Origin: an uncultured Pseudoflavonifractor sp. | Lineage (GTDB): Bacteria; Bacillota; Clostridia; Oscillospirales; Oscillospiraceae | DNA: 64,000 nt | Assembly (NCBI GenBank): GCA_947651395.1 | Contig: CANSYW010000008.1 | Coordinates: forward strand, 1 to 64,000 | Reading direction: 5' to 3' | Translations under genes and position numbers: made by a program | The notes under the pieces: model-generated | What the model was told of the DNA's origin: nothing | Seen by the model: only the letters and a program-made list of their open reading frames with translations | Database searches by the model: none | Shown here: positions 24,139 to 33,141 of the stretch, piece after piece | How the letters are laid out: each line of letters starts with the position of its first letter | Position numbering within the stretch: position 1 is the stretch's first letter

Positions 24139-25566
24139 TCAGTCTTCCTTGGGCTCTTCGCCCTCGTCCCCGGCCAGGGTGGCGTCGATCTCAGCCTGGA
24201 GCTTGGCGGCCAGATCCACGCCCTCGGCGGGGCTCTCCTCCGCCGGGGCCTCATCGGCCTGGGAAGGGGAGGCGTCAAGGACGGCGGTCTCCGGGGTATC
24301 CTCCACGGGCCCGGTGGTCTCCGGGGCGACAGTCTCCTCCGGAACGGCGGCCATATCCTCCATGATCTTTTCCACAGTCCGGGCGGCCACATCCTCATGG
24401 TAGGGGGTCACGCCGCCGAAGCGGTCGGGGTCATAGGCCCGGCCCCGGGCGTACTGACGGATACCCACACGGGCGGCCTCCCGCTGCTGGGGGGTCATCT
24501 TGGCCTCGTCGGGCTCCTTTTCCTTCTTCTTGCCCTTGTTCTTCCGGGCCTCCTCGGCCTCCCGGGCCTTCTGCTCCGCCTTCTCCCGGCGCAGCCGCTT
24601 CTCCTCTTCCTTCTCCTCCAGCTCCCGCTGCTTGGCCAGCTCGGCGGCCTTCTCATAGTCCTTTTTCAGCAGTTTGCCGCAGATGAGCTCCTGGCCCAGG
24701 CCCAACACGTTGTTGGCGATCCAGTAGATGGACAGAGCGGCGGGCATGGAGAAGCCGATCCACAGAGACATCAGGGGGGTAATGAGCATCATCATCCGGC
24801 TGGTCTTCTCCGCCTGCTCATTTTTCTGGCTGCTGTTGAGGTTGTTGGTGCGCAGAGAGATCACGGAGAACAGAATGCTGGTGCCGGCGGAGATCAGCGG
24901 GATGAGCAGAAGGCCAAAGCCCTCCAGTCCCTGCTGCCAGAACTTCAGCTGAGGCACCTGGGCCAGAGACACGCCGAAGAAGGAGAAATTCACCGGGATA
25001 ATGGCACCGGCGGTCTCTCCGGCGGCGGCAATGACCCTGGCCACATTGTCAGGGGTGATCAGAGAGGCCAGGTAGAGCTGGTTGTAGCCCGCCTTTACCA
25101 CCGCCTCGGTGAGGGGGGCGGCCTCCTTGATCCAGCCGTTGGCCGCGGCCACATTGGCCCAGTTGAGCACGCTGTTGCCCACGTCCACGATCTGCTGATA
25201 GGTCATACCCATCATGTACTTCATGGGCTGGCGGATGATGGCGTAGAGGGGCAGCAGGATGAGCAGGGGAAGGAAGGACCACAGGCAGCCACCCATGGGG
25301 TTGACCCCTTCCTTCTCATAGAGCTTCTGCACCTCGGCGTTATAGCGACTGGGATCTTTTCCATACTGCTTTTGCAGCTTCTGCATCTTTCCCGAGAGCA
25401 TGTTCATCTGGATCATGCTCCGTTTGCCCTTGAGGGACAGGGGAAACAGGATCAGCTTTACCACCAGGGCAAAGAGAATGAGCGCCAAACCGTAGCTGTT
25501 GAAGAACTTGTAGAAGAACAGCAGCAGCCAGGTGAAGGGCGTCATCAGGGTATACCAAATATCCAT
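24139..25566 (-). CDS. yidC: Membrane protein insertase YidC/OxaA
   Basis: A 475-residue insertase. Five hydrophobic segments fit Gram-positive YidC, including SYGLALILFALVVKLILFPL near the N-terminus; the charged KGKRSMIQMN cytoplasmic hairpin follows it. An extended external loop lies at about 120-200. There is no lipobox. The C-terminal 180 residues are a long cytosolic extension, first Lys/Glu-rich coiled coil, then an acidic Pro/Glu/Ala tail; such basic tails bind ribosomes, but the acidic end is longer than usual. RBS GGAGG precedes the start. Confidence 0.96.
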   Translation of the reverse strand: MDIWYTLMTPFTWLLLFFYKFFNSYGLALILFALVVKLILFPLSLKGKRSMIQMNMLSGKMQKLQKQYGKDPSRYNAEVQKLYEKEGVNPMGGCLWSFLPLLILLPLYAIIRQPMKYMMGMTYQQIVDVGNSVLNWANVAAANGWIKEAAPLTEAVVKAGYNQLYLASLITPDNVARVIAAAGETAGAIIPVNFSFFGVSLAQVPQLKFWQQGLEGFGLLLIPLISAGTSILFSVISLRTNNLNSSQKNEQAEKTSRMMMLITPLMSLWIGFSMPAALSIYWIANNVLGLGQELICGKLLKKDYEKAAELAKQRELEEKEEEKRLRREKAEQKAREAEEARKNKGKKKEKEPDEAKMTPQQREAARVGIRQYARGRAYDPDRFGGVTPYHEDVAARTVEKIMEDMAAVPEETVAPETTGPVEDTPETAVLDASPSQADEAPAEESPAEGVDLAAKLQAEIDATLAGDEGEEPKED

Positions 25567-25593
25567 TGATCGGCCTCCATGTTTTGTTGCCCG

Positions 25594-25812
25594 TCAGGGG
25601 ACGGGGTCGTACTCCACGGACGTCTGCCGGTGAAAGGGATGGCACCTCATCAGCCGGCGCAGGGCCAGATACCCGCCCTTCCAGGCGCCGTATTTTTCCA
25701 CCGCCTCCAGGGCATAGGTCGAGCAGGTGGGGATAAACCGGCAGCAGGGGGGACGGGCGGGCGAGATGTACTTGCGGTAGAAGCGGATAGCGGCCAGCAG
25801 GGCGGTCTTCAC
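25594..25812 (-). CDS. yidD: Membrane protein insertion efficiency factor YidD
   Basis: A 72-residue YidD with the hallmark segment [20 protein letters not shown] and the [15 protein letters not shown] end. It is a membrane-associated helper of YidC-dependent insertion. Start is GTG at 25812, overlapping the rnpA stop as GTGA; the longer frame upstream is not needed. It sits between rnpA and yidC. Confidence 0.94.
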   Translation of the reverse strand: MKTALLAAIRFYRKYISPARPPCCRFIPTCSTYALEAVEKYGAWKGGYLALRRLMRCHPFHRQTSVEYDPVP

Positions 25813-26147
25813 GTCCGCCTCACCCCCAGCTTGTCCAACAGCCGGAGCAGCTCCCGCTCCACCTGGGCATAGGGGGCGAAGGCCGCCTTTACCCGGGCCA
25901 CCACCACGATATCCCAACCGGTGGAGAGCTGATGCTCATGGATCCGATAGGCCTCCCGGATCCGGCGGCGCACCTTGTTGCGCCGCACCGCTTTGCCCAC
26001 CTTGACCCCCACCGTGAGCCCCAGCCGGTTATGATCCCGGCCGTTGCGGCGGACATAGACCGCCACACAACTCTCAGCGGCGCTCTTTCCCCTGGCGTAG
26101 AGACGGCGAAACAGATGATTTTCCTTCATGGATATGGTCTGACGCAT
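25809..26147 (-). CDS. rnpA: Ribonuclease P protein component
   Basis: A 112-residue RnpA, with the RNR-type motif [12 protein letters not shown] (about 60-71) that contacts the RNase P RNA. RnpA assists the catalytic RNA in removing tRNA 5' leaders. GGGAG lies seven bases before the ATG. Overlaps yidD by four bases and follows rpmH in the classical order. Confidence 0.96.
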   Translation of the reverse strand: MRQTISMKENHLFRRLYARGKSAAESCVAVYVRRNGRDHNRLGLTVGVKVGKAVRRNKVRRRIREAYRIHEHQLSTGWDIVVVARVKAAFAPYAQVERELLRLLDKLGVRRT

Positions 26148-26244
26148 CCGCTTCTCCCTCCTGCCCGGGCTTTATGCACCGCAGGGGCGGCAGAATAACT
26201 CCACCGCCCCGAACAAAACGCCCTATTTGATTTGCGCTGCCACC

Positions 26245-26379
26245 TTAGTGGGACAGACGGGCCCGACCGGCACGACGGCGGCGGGAGAGGACCTTGCGGC
26301 CGTTGGCGGTGGCCATCCGCTTGCGGAAGCCGTGGACCTTGCTGCGCTGACGCTTCTTGGGCTGATAGGTACGAACCAT
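26245..26379 (-). CDS. rpmH: 50S ribosomal protein L34
   Basis: A 44-residue L34 with the standard [19 protein letters not shown] start and a basic [12 protein letters not shown] end. The ATG at 26379 follows AGGAGGTG. It leads the minus-strand operon that leaves the origin region opposite dnaA. Confidence 0.97.
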   Translation of the reverse strand: MVRTYQPKKRQRSKVHGFRKRMATANGRKVLSRRRRAGRARLSH

Positions 26380-26506
26380 GCTGGAACACCTCCTGTATTC
26401 TGTATGACGCCCCCTCCGGAGAGAGACTGCGTCCACCACAACGCCCGGACAGAGCCCGGACGCGGTCGTTATTGAAATGCCCCTTGCTTACAAAGGCGCA
26501 AATGGT

Positions 26507-26536
26507 ATTATACTGGATATGGAATCGCCCTGTCAA
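26507..26536 (-). promoter_or_regulatory. Sigma-A promoter of the rpmH operon
   Basis: On the minus strand TTGACA (26536-26531), 18 bases, TATAAT (26512-26507): both hexamers are perfect consensus. Confidence 0.85.
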
Positions 26537-26660
26537 CCATCTTTTTCTCTTTTTTCCTCCCCATTTCTGCCAGGATACCACATTTTGTGTCCTCACAATT
26601 TTTTCTCCACAACTTTCCCGGAAATTGTGGAAATTTTTTTATTTCTGTGGGTCTTCCTCG
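26537..26660. other. Possible secondary DnaA-box region upstream of dnaA
   Basis: The rpmH-dnaA gap is AT-rich, with TTCTCCACA (26603-26611) and, on the minus strand, ATTTCCACA (26634-26626), each near the DnaA box TTATCCACA. They may mediate dnaA autoregulation or form a second part of a bipartite origin. Confidence 0.45.
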
Positions 26661-26689
26661 TTGCCTTTCCGTCCCTTTTTTGGTATAAT
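26661..26689 (+). promoter_or_regulatory. Sigma-A promoter of dnaA
   Basis: TTGCCT (26661-26666), 17 bases, TATAAT (26684-26689), about 55 bases before the dnaA start. Confidence 0.8.
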
Positions 26690-26744
26690 AAACTGAATAA
26701 CCTTTATAAAAAGAAATCCCGAAAGAAACGAGGGGATCCACCCC

Positions 26745-28064
26745 ATGAATTCCGCCGCTGAGATCTGGCGCAAAGTCCTGACCCTGATGGAGGGAGAACT
26801 CACCTCCACCACCCTGAGCACCTGGTTTGACGACGCGGAGGCCCTCAGCCTCACCACCGACGCCCTGACCCTCTACACCCCCACCGCCTTTAAGCGGGAC
26901 ATCATTGTCTCCCGCTACCTGCCCAATATCCAGAAGGCTCTGCGGGAGCTTTTTTCCGCCGACTTTCAGATAAAGGTCCTGGCGGAGGAAGAGAAGGCCT
27001 CCCTGACCCAGCCCACGGACAGCTCCTTCCTCCCCGGGACCGAGGCCTACACCTTCGACACCTTTGTGGTGGGCTCCTCCAACCGCTTCGCCTATTCGGC
27101 GGCCCAGGCGGTGGCGGAGGCCCCGGGAAAGCCCAAGGGCTATAACCCCCTGTTCATCTACGGCGAGTCCGGCCTGGGCAAGACCCACCTTCTCTACGCC
27201 ATCGCCCACGCCATCCACGCCAAGTTCCCCGATTACCGCATCGTCTACATCAAGGGCGACGCCTTCACCAATGAGCTGTCCAACGCCATCCGGGAGGGCA
27301 AGAACGAGGAGTTCCGGAACAAGTACCGCTCCGCCAACGTGTTCTTGATGGACGACGTACAGTTCATCGCCGGCCGGCCCGCCTCCCAGGAGGAGATGTT
27401 CCACACCTTCAACGCCCTCTACGAATCCCAGCGGCAGATCGTCTTCACCGCCGACCGTCCTCCCCGGGAGATGCTCCGGCTGGACGACCGGCTGCGCACC
27501 CGGTTTGAGTGGGGACTGCCCATCGACGTACAGCCCCCGGACTATGAGACCAGGCTGGCCATCATCAAAAACAAGGCCATCCAGCGGGGGATGGATCTGC
27601 CCGACCCGGTGCTGAGCTACATCGCCGACAACATCACAGCCAACGTCCGTCAGATCGAGGGCACCGTCAACAAGATCCTGGCCTTCCAGGAGCTGATGGG
27701 GGCCCAGGTGGACACCGAGACGGTGACCCGGGCGGTGCGGGACATGTTCAAGGACAAGACGGAATTTCTCCCCTCCGCCGACGTGATCATCGAAGAGGTG
27801 GGCAAGTTCTATAATATCACAGTCTCCGACATCAAGGGCCAGACCCGCACCAAGGAGATCGTCCTGGCCCGTCAGGTGGCCATGTACGAGACCCGGCGGC
27901 TCACCAACCTCTCCCTGCCTGAGATCGGCCTTGCCTTCGGCGGCCGGGATCACACCACCGTCATGCACTCCCTGAAACGGGTGGAGGGCCTGGTGAAGAG
28001 CTCTCCGGAGATGAGCGAGATCATCAAGGACATCAACGCCAATATCAACGCCCGTTACGAGTGA
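26745..28064 (+). CDS. dnaA: Chromosomal replication initiator DnaA
   Basis: A 439-residue DnaA. Domain I (about 1-80) for helicase loading and a short domain II precede the AAA+ domain III (about 100-320) with Walker A GESGLGKTH and Walker B FLMDDVQFI. Domain IV (about 345-439) has the DnaA signature, including FGGRDHTTVMHS, which reads the DnaA box. AGGGG stands nine bases before the ATG. Followed by oriC and dnaN. Confidence 0.98.
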   Translation: MNSAAEIWRKVLTLMEGELTSTTLSTWFDDAEALSLTTDALTLYTPTAFKRDIIVSRYLPNIQKALRELFSADFQIKVLAEEEKASLTQPTDSSFLPGTEAYTFDTFVVGSSNRFAYSAAQAVAEAPGKPKGYNPLFIYGESGLGKTHLLYAIAHAIHAKFPDYRIVYIKGDAFTNELSNAIREGKNEEFRNKYRSANVFLMDDVQFIAGRPASQEEMFHTFNALYESQRQIVFTADRPPREMLRLDDRLRTRFEWGLPIDVQPPDYETRLAIIKNKAIQRGMDLPDPVLSYIADNITANVRQIEGTVNKILAFQELMGAQVDTETVTRAVRDMFKDKTEFLPSADVIIEEVGKFYNITVSDIKGQTRTKEIVLARQVAMYETRRLTNLSLPEIGLAFGGRDHTTVMHSLKRVEGLVKSSPEMSEIIKDINANINARYE

Positions 28065-28300
28065 CAGGTTTTCCCCTTTTCCACAGCTTTTCGTGGAAAT
28101 GTGCATATCTCCGGGTGAATAACTTTTTTCTTCTCCCCCTTCCGTGGAAAACCCCTCTTTTTCCCCACAATCCCCTGTGGATCGGTTTTCCCTTTCTTTT
28201 CAGGCCCTTTCCCCATTTTTCCACAATCCACAACCACCTACTACTAAGACTACGATAAAATATATTCCTTCTTTTATGAGAGGAAAGAACGGAGGCCCCT
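28065..28300. other. oriC: Replication origin oriC (dnaA-dnaN gap)
   Basis: Seven DnaA-box-like 9-mers lie in 236 bases: 28077-28085 (+), 28092-28100 (-), 28143-28151 (-), 28161-28169 (+), 28176-28184 (-), 28217-28225 (+) and 28224-28232 (+). Most read TTTTCCAC(A/G) or one change away. The last two are followed by a short CCAC spacer and then CTA-CTA-CTA-AGA-CTA-CGA (28238-28255). That is the DnaA-trio pattern on which DnaA opens the duplex. An AT-rich ATAAAATATATT tract ends the array. The arrangement matches the basal unwinding system of Bacillus. Confidence 0.85.
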
Positions 28301-29425
28301 ATGAAATTCTCCTGTGAAAAAGCGCTGCTGCAATCCGCCATTGCCACCTCCTCCCGGGCCACCGCCCCCAAGAGCTCCATTCCGGCCCTGGAGGGAATTC
28401 TCTTGGAGGCGGATCAGGAGCTGCGTCTCACCGGCTTCAACCTGGAGACGGGTATCCGCACCGTAGTGCCCGCCGACGTGAGTGAGGGAGGCACCCTGGT
28501 CATCTCCGCCCGGCTTTTCGGGGACATCATTCGCCGGCTTCCCGACGATGTGGTCACCGTGTCCACCGAAAATCTCACGGTGCATATCCAGTGCGGCGTC
28601 AGTCAGTTCCACATTCAGGGCATTGATCCCGAGGAGTTCCCTGAGCTTCCCGCGGTAGAGCCTCAGAACGCCCTGGTCCTGCCCAGGGCCACCCTCTCGG
28701 ACATGATCAACCGCACCCTCTTCGCCGTGTCCCAAAATGACGCCCGGCCCATTCTCACCGGCTCCCTTTTTGAGGTGGTGGGGGATCTTCTTACCGTGGT
28801 GTCCGTGGATGGACAGCGGCTGGCCCTGCGCCGGGAAAGGCTGGCTGAGGCCCCTGGCCGGGATTTCTCCTTTGTGGTTCCCGGCATGGCGCTGGGAGAG
28901 GTGCGAAGCATCTGCGGCGACGGGGATGAGACGGTCAGCATCACCACCGGCTCCCGCCACGTGCTCTTCCGCATGGGCTCCACTCTCCTGGTGACCCGGC
29001 GGCTGGAGGGGGAGTTCCTCAACTACCGCCAGTCCATCACCTGGAAGAACACCATCAGTCTGAAAGTAAATGTAAAGCAGATCATGACCTCCATCGACCG
29101 GGTGAGTCTGATCCTCCACGAAAACACCAAGAATCCCCTGCGCTGCATTGTGGGAGAGGGAATAATCTATCTCTCCTCGGTCACCGCCATCGGAAACGCC
29201 TCCGACGAGTGTCCCGTGGAGGGCAGCGGCGGAGATCTCCACATCGGCTTTAACCACCGCTTCCTTATGGAGGCCCTCAAGGCGGTGCCCACCGAGCAGT
29301 CCAAGCTTCTCATGGGCACCCCCTCCACCCCCTGCATCATCGTTCCCACCGAGGATCCCGCGGGGGAGGAGAGCTATCTGTTCATGGTGCTCCCCGTACG
29401 GATGAGCGCCAGCTGGGATAAGTAA
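28301..29425 (+). CDS. dnaN: DNA polymerase III beta sliding clamp
   Basis: A 374-residue DnaN with the three clamp folds of about 120 residues each (start [10 protein letters not shown], end FMVLPVRMS). As a ring dimer it tethers polymerase to DNA. GGAGG precedes the ATG. Its TAA stop is also the first codon of a shortened hairpin repeat, which separates it from yaaA. Confidence 0.97.
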   Translation: MKFSCEKALLQSAIATSSRATAPKSSIPALEGILLEADQELRLTGFNLETGIRTVVPADVSEGGTLVISARLFGDIIRRLPDDVVTVSTENLTVHIQCGVSQFHIQGIDPEEFPELPAVEPQNALVLPRATLSDMINRTLFAVSQNDARPILTGSLFEVVGDLLTVVSVDGQRLALRRERLAEAPGRDFSFVVPGMALGEVRSICGDGDETVSITTGSRHVLFRMGSTLLVTRRLEGEFLNYRQSITWKNTISLKVNVKQIMTSIDRVSLILHENTKNPLRCIVGEGIIYLSSVTAIGNASDECPVEGSGGDLHIGFNHRFLMEALKAVPTEQSKLLMGTPSTPCIIVPTEDPAGEESYLFMVLPVRMSASWDK

Positions 29426-29479
29426 GAAGCGCGGAGGGAAAGTGCGATCCAGCGACCACCTTGTACCACAGCGTGACAG
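29423..29479 (+). repeat. Shortened stop-anchored hairpin repeat
   Basis: This segment begins TAAGAAGCGCGGAG, where TAA is the dnaN stop, and ends CACAGCGTGACA. These are the same two ends as the full repeats after hfq, in the same orientation relative to the upstream gene. Only about 57 bases remain, so it looks like an internal-deletion derivative. The GGAGGGAAAG part matches the type A repeats. Confidence 0.75.
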
Positions 29480-29498
29480 CCTCGAAGGAGAAAACAGT

Positions 29499-29702
29499 AT
29501 GGATGTAAAGATCACAACCGAGTTCATCAAGCTGGACGCCCTTCTGAAATTTGCGGGAGTGACGGAGACCGGCGGGGAGGCCAAGGAGGCCATTCAGGCC
29601 GGCGAAGTAAAGGTCAACGGGGAAGTGTGCGCCATGCGGGGAAAGAAGCTCCGGCCCGGCGACCGGGTGGAGCTGCCCGGGGTGGAGCTGGTGATTACAT
29701 GA
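29499..29702 (+). CDS. yaaA: S4-domain RNA-binding protein YaaA
   Basis: A 67-residue S4-like protein ([12 protein letters not shown], then [18 protein letters not shown]) of the YaaA/YbcJ family found between dnaN and recF. It probably binds structured RNA of the ribosome. The ATG at 29499 follows AAGGAG; the longer frame starts inside the repeat. Its stop overlaps the recF start as ATGA. Confidence 0.93.
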   Translation: MDVKITTEFIKLDALLKFAGVTETGGEAKEAIQAGEVKVNGEVCAMRGKKLRPGDRVELPGVELVIT

Positions 29703-30805
29703 TACTCAAGGCTCTGGAGCTGGATTTTTTCCGCAATTATGTCCATACGGAACTCTCCTTCTCCCCAGGCGTGAATGTGATCTGGGGCGAAAACGCCCAG
29801 GGCAAGACCAATCTGCTGGAGGCCGCCGCCTATCTCTCCTCCTGCCGGTCCCACCGGGCCCGGTATGACAGAGAGCTGATCCGCTTCGGTGTGGATCACG
29901 CTTTTTTAAAAGGAGAGGTCTTTTCCCACAGCCGGGACTTTACTCTGGAGGCCCGCCTCCACAGAGGGGAGCGGCGGCAGCTGTTTTCCAACGGGGTAAA
30001 GCTGAAGACCGCCGGAGAGCTGGGAGAGGTGTTCAACACCATCCTCTTCTGTCCGGAGGATCTCTCCCTGATCCGGGACGGGGCGGTGGAGCGGCGGCGG
30101 TTTCTGGACGACGCCATCTGTCAGCTCAGACCCCGCTATGCCGTGGCCCTGGCGGAATATAAACGACTCTATGAGCAGAAGACCCGCATTCTCCGGGATC
30201 AGGAGGAGAAGCCCTCTCTGCTGGAGACCCTGGATGATTTCAATCTCCGTATGGCCCAGGTGGGCGCTTATCTGATCCATTACCGGGCCCACTTCGTCAA
30301 GCGGTTGTCCGCTCTCACGCCCCCCATCCAATCGGATTTTTCCGGTGGTCGGGAACGGCTGTCCCTCCGGTATGAGACGGTGTCCACCGTCACGGATCCG
30401 GAGGCCGGCCCCAAGGTCATTCTGGAGCGGCTTTTGGAGCATCAGCAGACTCACAGAAGGGCGGAGCTGGAATCCCGGCAGTGTCTGTCCGGGCCCCACA
30501 AGGACGATCTGGCGGTGGAGCTGGACGGCCAGACGGCCCGGCAATTCGCCTCCCAGGGTCAGACCAGGACGGCGGCCCTCTCTCTGAAGCTGGCCTGCCG
30601 GGAGCTGTTCCGGGAGGAGACAGGGGAGTGGCCGGTGCTGCTGCTGGACGACGTGCTCTCCGAGCTGGACGCCCGCCGGCGGAGCTTTGTGCTGGAGCGT
30701 ATCGACGGGGGCCAGGTGCTCATCACCTGCTGTGAGGAGACCGGCGCGATCCCCCCCGACGGAAGGCGCTTTCAGATCCGGGACGGGACGGTAAAGGAAG
30801 GATAG
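29699..30805 (+). CDS. recF: DNA replication and repair protein RecF
   Basis: A 368-residue SMC-like ATPase with Walker [14 protein letters not shown] near residue 30, signature [10 protein letters not shown] and Walker [12 protein letters not shown]. With RecO/RecR it loads RecA at single-strand gaps. The ATG at 29699 overlaps the yaaA stop by four bases, showing translational coupling; the upstream extension is a frame artefact. Confidence 0.96.
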   Translation: MILKALELDFFRNYVHTELSFSPGVNVIWGENAQGKTNLLEAAAYLSSCRSHRARYDRELIRFGVDHAFLKGEVFSHSRDFTLEARLHRGERRQLFSNGVKLKTAGELGEVFNTILFCPEDLSLIRDGAVERRRFLDDAICQLRPRYAVALAEYKRLYEQKTRILRDQEEKPSLLETLDDFNLRMAQVGAYLIHYRAHFVKRLSALTPPIQSDFSGGRERLSLRYETVSTVTDPEAGPKVILERLLEHQQTHRRAELESRQCLSGPHKDDLAVELDGQTARQFASQGQTRTAALSLKLACRELFREETGEWPVLLLDDVLSELDARRRSFVLERIDGGQVLITCCEETGAIPPDGRRFQIRDGTVKEG

Positions 30806-30808
30806 GAC

Positions 30809-31069
30809 ATGTATCTTCACTTGGGCCAGTCGGTGGTGACGCCCTACAAGGACATCATCGGTATTTTTGATCTGGACAATGCCTCCTGGTCCCACCGTAC
30901 CCGCTCCTTTCTGGAGCGGGCGGAAAAGGAGGGAAGAGTGGTGAACGCCGCGGCGGACATTCCCCGCTCCTTTGTCCTGTGCCGGAAGGGAAGGGGAGAG
31001 AGCGTGATCTATCTCTCCCAGCTCTCCTCCGCCACCCTAAAGGGGCGGATGGAAAGCGACGGATTTTAA
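30809..31069 (+). CDS. remB: RemB-like extracellular matrix regulator (YaaB, DUF370)
   Basis: An 86-residue DUF370 protein (MYLHLGQSVVTPYKDIIGIF start). In Bacillus subtilis RemB, together with RemA, supports matrix gene expression. It sits three bases after recF and before gyrB, the same slot as in Bacillus. The tail after about residue 70 is variable. Confidence 0.9.
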   Translation: MYLHLGQSVVTPYKDIIGIFDLDNASWSHRTRSFLERAEKEGRVVNAAADIPRSFVLCRKGRGESVIYLSQLSSATLKGRMESDGF

Positions 31070-31131
31070 ATAAAAAAGAGGGCAAAGCGGGGGAAAGTCC
31101 CTTGAGACAGGAGATTTTCCCGTGCTTTGCC
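31069..31131 (-). terminator. Terminator-like hairpin facing against gyrB
   Basis: GGCAAAGC (31081-31088) pairs with GCTTTGCC (31124-31131), with further pairing inside. The U-tract (plus-strand ATAAAAAAGAG, 31070-31080) lies on the minus-strand exit. It would stop antisense transcription, or act as a leader stem in the gyrB message. Confidence 0.6.
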
Positions 31132-31161
31132 AAGGAACAAGAGAAGTTCAGGAGGTAGTTT

Positions 31162-33126
31162 ATGAGCGACGAATTGATGAAAGAGGAGCAGTGGCAGGAC
31201 ACTGTCACCCAGACCGAGCACGAGTACGGCGGCTCGGAGATCCAGGTGCTGGAGGGACTGGAGGCGGTCCGGAAACGGCCGGGCATGTACATCGGCTCCA
31301 CCTCGGCCTCGGGCCTCCACCACCTGGTCTATGAGATCGTGGACAACGCCATCGACGAGGCCCTGGCGGGCTATTGTAAGCACATCACCGTGGATATTCT
31401 GCCTGGAAACGTCATCAAGGTCACCGACGATGGCCGGGGCGTCCCCGTGGACATCCAGCCCCAGACCGGCCGGCCCGCCCTGGAGGTGGTGTACACCGTT
31501 CTCCATGCCGGCGGCAAGTTCGGCGGCGGCGGGTATAAGGTCTCCGGCGGCCTCCACGGCGTGGGCGGCAGCGTGGTCAACGCCCTGTCCGAATGGATGG
31601 AGGTACGGGTCCACAAGAACGGCAACATCTACGAGGTGAAGTTTGCCCGGGGGGCCATGACCCAGGAGATGACCATCATCGGCTCCACCGACAAAACGGG
31701 TACCGAGGTGGTCTTCAAGCCCGACCCGGAGATGTTTACCGACACCACCGAGTACGACTACGACGTGCTCCACACCCGGATGCGGGAGGAGGCCTTCCTC
31801 AACGCCGGGCTCCACATCACCATCTCCGACCAGCGGGGGGAGGAGCCGGTGAGCGAGGCCATGTGCTTTGAGGGCGGTATCCGGGAGTTTGTCACCTTCC
31901 TCAACCGGAACAAGACCGCCCTCCACGAGGGGGTCATCTATGTCTCCGGCCAGAAGGACGACGCCATGGCGGAGCTGGCCTTCCAGTATAACGACAGCTA
32001 CAACGAGACCATCCTCTCCTTCGCAAACAACGTCCACACCCCCGAGGGCGGCATGCACGAGGACGGCTTCAAGCGGGCCCTCACCGCCGTACTCAACAAC
32101 TACGGCAAAAAATATAAGATTCTGAAAGAAGAGGACAAGGTCTCCGGCGAGGACTGCCGGGAGGGGTTGTGCTGCGTTATTTCCGTCAAGCTCACCGAGG
32201 CCCAGTTCGAGGGCCAGACCAAGGCCAAGCTGGGCAACAGCGAGATCCGCACTCTGGTCAGCGCCATCGTCACCGAAAAACTCACCGAGTTCCTGGAGGA
32301 GAACCCCGCCATCGGCCGGGCCATTCTGGACAAGGCCCTCACCGCCAACCGGGCCCGGGAGGCCGCCCGGAAGGCCCGGGAATCGGTGCGCCGCAAGACC
32401 GCCCTGGGGGGTGCCGCCATGCCCGACAAGCTCCGGGACTGCAACATCAACGACCCCACGGTGACCGAGATCTACATCGTGGAGGGCGACTCCGCCGGCG
32501 GCTCGGCCACCCAGGGCCGGGACTCCCAGTTCCAGGCCATCCTTCCCCTGTGGGGTAAGATGCTCAACGTGGAGAAGGCCCGGGCGGACAAGGTCTACGG
32601 CAACGACAAGCTCCAGCCCGTCATCACCGCCCTGGGGGCGGGGATCGGGGAGGAGTTTGACATCAACAAGCTCCGTTACCACAAGATCATCATCATGGCG
32701 GACGCCGACGTGGACGGCGCCCATATCCGTACCCTGCTTTTGACCTTCTTCTTCCGGTTCATGCGGCCTCTGGTGGAGGAGGGGTATGTCTACTCCGCCG
32801 TGCCCCCCCTCTTCAAGCTCAGCCGGGGCAAGACGGTGCGCCTTGCCTTCTCCGAGGAGGAGCGGGACGCCATCTCCGCCGAGCTCCGGGGGGACAACCC
32901 CAACGCCAAGGTGGACATCTCCCGGTTCAAGGGCCTGGGCGAGATGGATCCCCACGAGCTTTGGGAGACCACCATGGATCCCGAGAAGCGGACCCTGCGC
33001 CGGATCACCCTGGACGACGCGGTGGCCGCCGACGAGACCTTCACCGTCCTCATGGGCGAGAAGGTGGAGCCGAGAAAAGAATTCATCGAGCGTAACGCCA
33101 AGTACGCCGTCAATCTGGACTACTAA
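31162..33126 (+). CDS. gyrB: DNA gyrase subunit B
   Basis: A 654-residue GyrB. The GHKL ATPase domain (about 20-230) includes [18 protein letters not shown] and [12 protein letters not shown] transducer domain follows, then TOPRIM (about 430-545) with EGDSAGGSA and the metal DAD motif ([10 protein letters not shown]), and a C-terminal tail ([10 protein letters not shown]). Together with GyrA it introduces negative supercoils using ATP. RBS AGGAGG. gyrA follows 15 bases after the stop. Confidence 0.98.
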   Translation: MSDELMKEEQWQDTVTQTEHEYGGSEIQVLEGLEAVRKRPGMYIGSTSASGLHHLVYEIVDNAIDEALAGYCKHITVDILPGNVIKVTDDGRGVPVDIQPQTGRPALEVVYTVLHAGGKFGGGGYKVSGGLHGVGGSVVNALSEWMEVRVHKNGNIYEVKFARGAMTQEMTIIGSTDKTGTEVVFKPDPEMFTDTTEYDYDVLHTRMREEAFLNAGLHITISDQRGEEPVSEAMCFEGGIREFVTFLNRNKTALHEGVIYVSGQKDDAMAELAFQYNDSYNETILSFANNVHTPEGGMHEDGFKRALTAVLNNYGKKYKILKEEDKVSGEDCREGLCCVISVKLTEAQFEGQTKAKLGNSEIRTLVSAIVTEKLTEFLEENPAIGRAILDKALTANRAREAARKARESVRRKTALGGAAMPDKLRDCNINDPTVTEIYIVEGDSAGGSATQGRDSQFQAILPLWGKMLNVEKARADKVYGNDKLQPVITALGAGIGEEFDINKLRYHKIIIMADADVDGAHIRTLLLTFFFRFMRPLVEEGYVYSAVPPLFKLSRGKTVRLAFSEEERDAISAELRGDNPNAKVDISRFKGLGEMDPHELWETTMDPEKRTLRRITLDDAVAADETFTVLMGEKVEPRKEFIERNAKYAVNLDY

Positions 33127-33141
33127 GGAGGCGAATGACCA

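Noticed and set aside
24111-24398. N-terminal extension of KhpB
   Set aside because: Pro/Arg-rich sequence overlapping yidC; Jag-N begins at the ATG at 24110.
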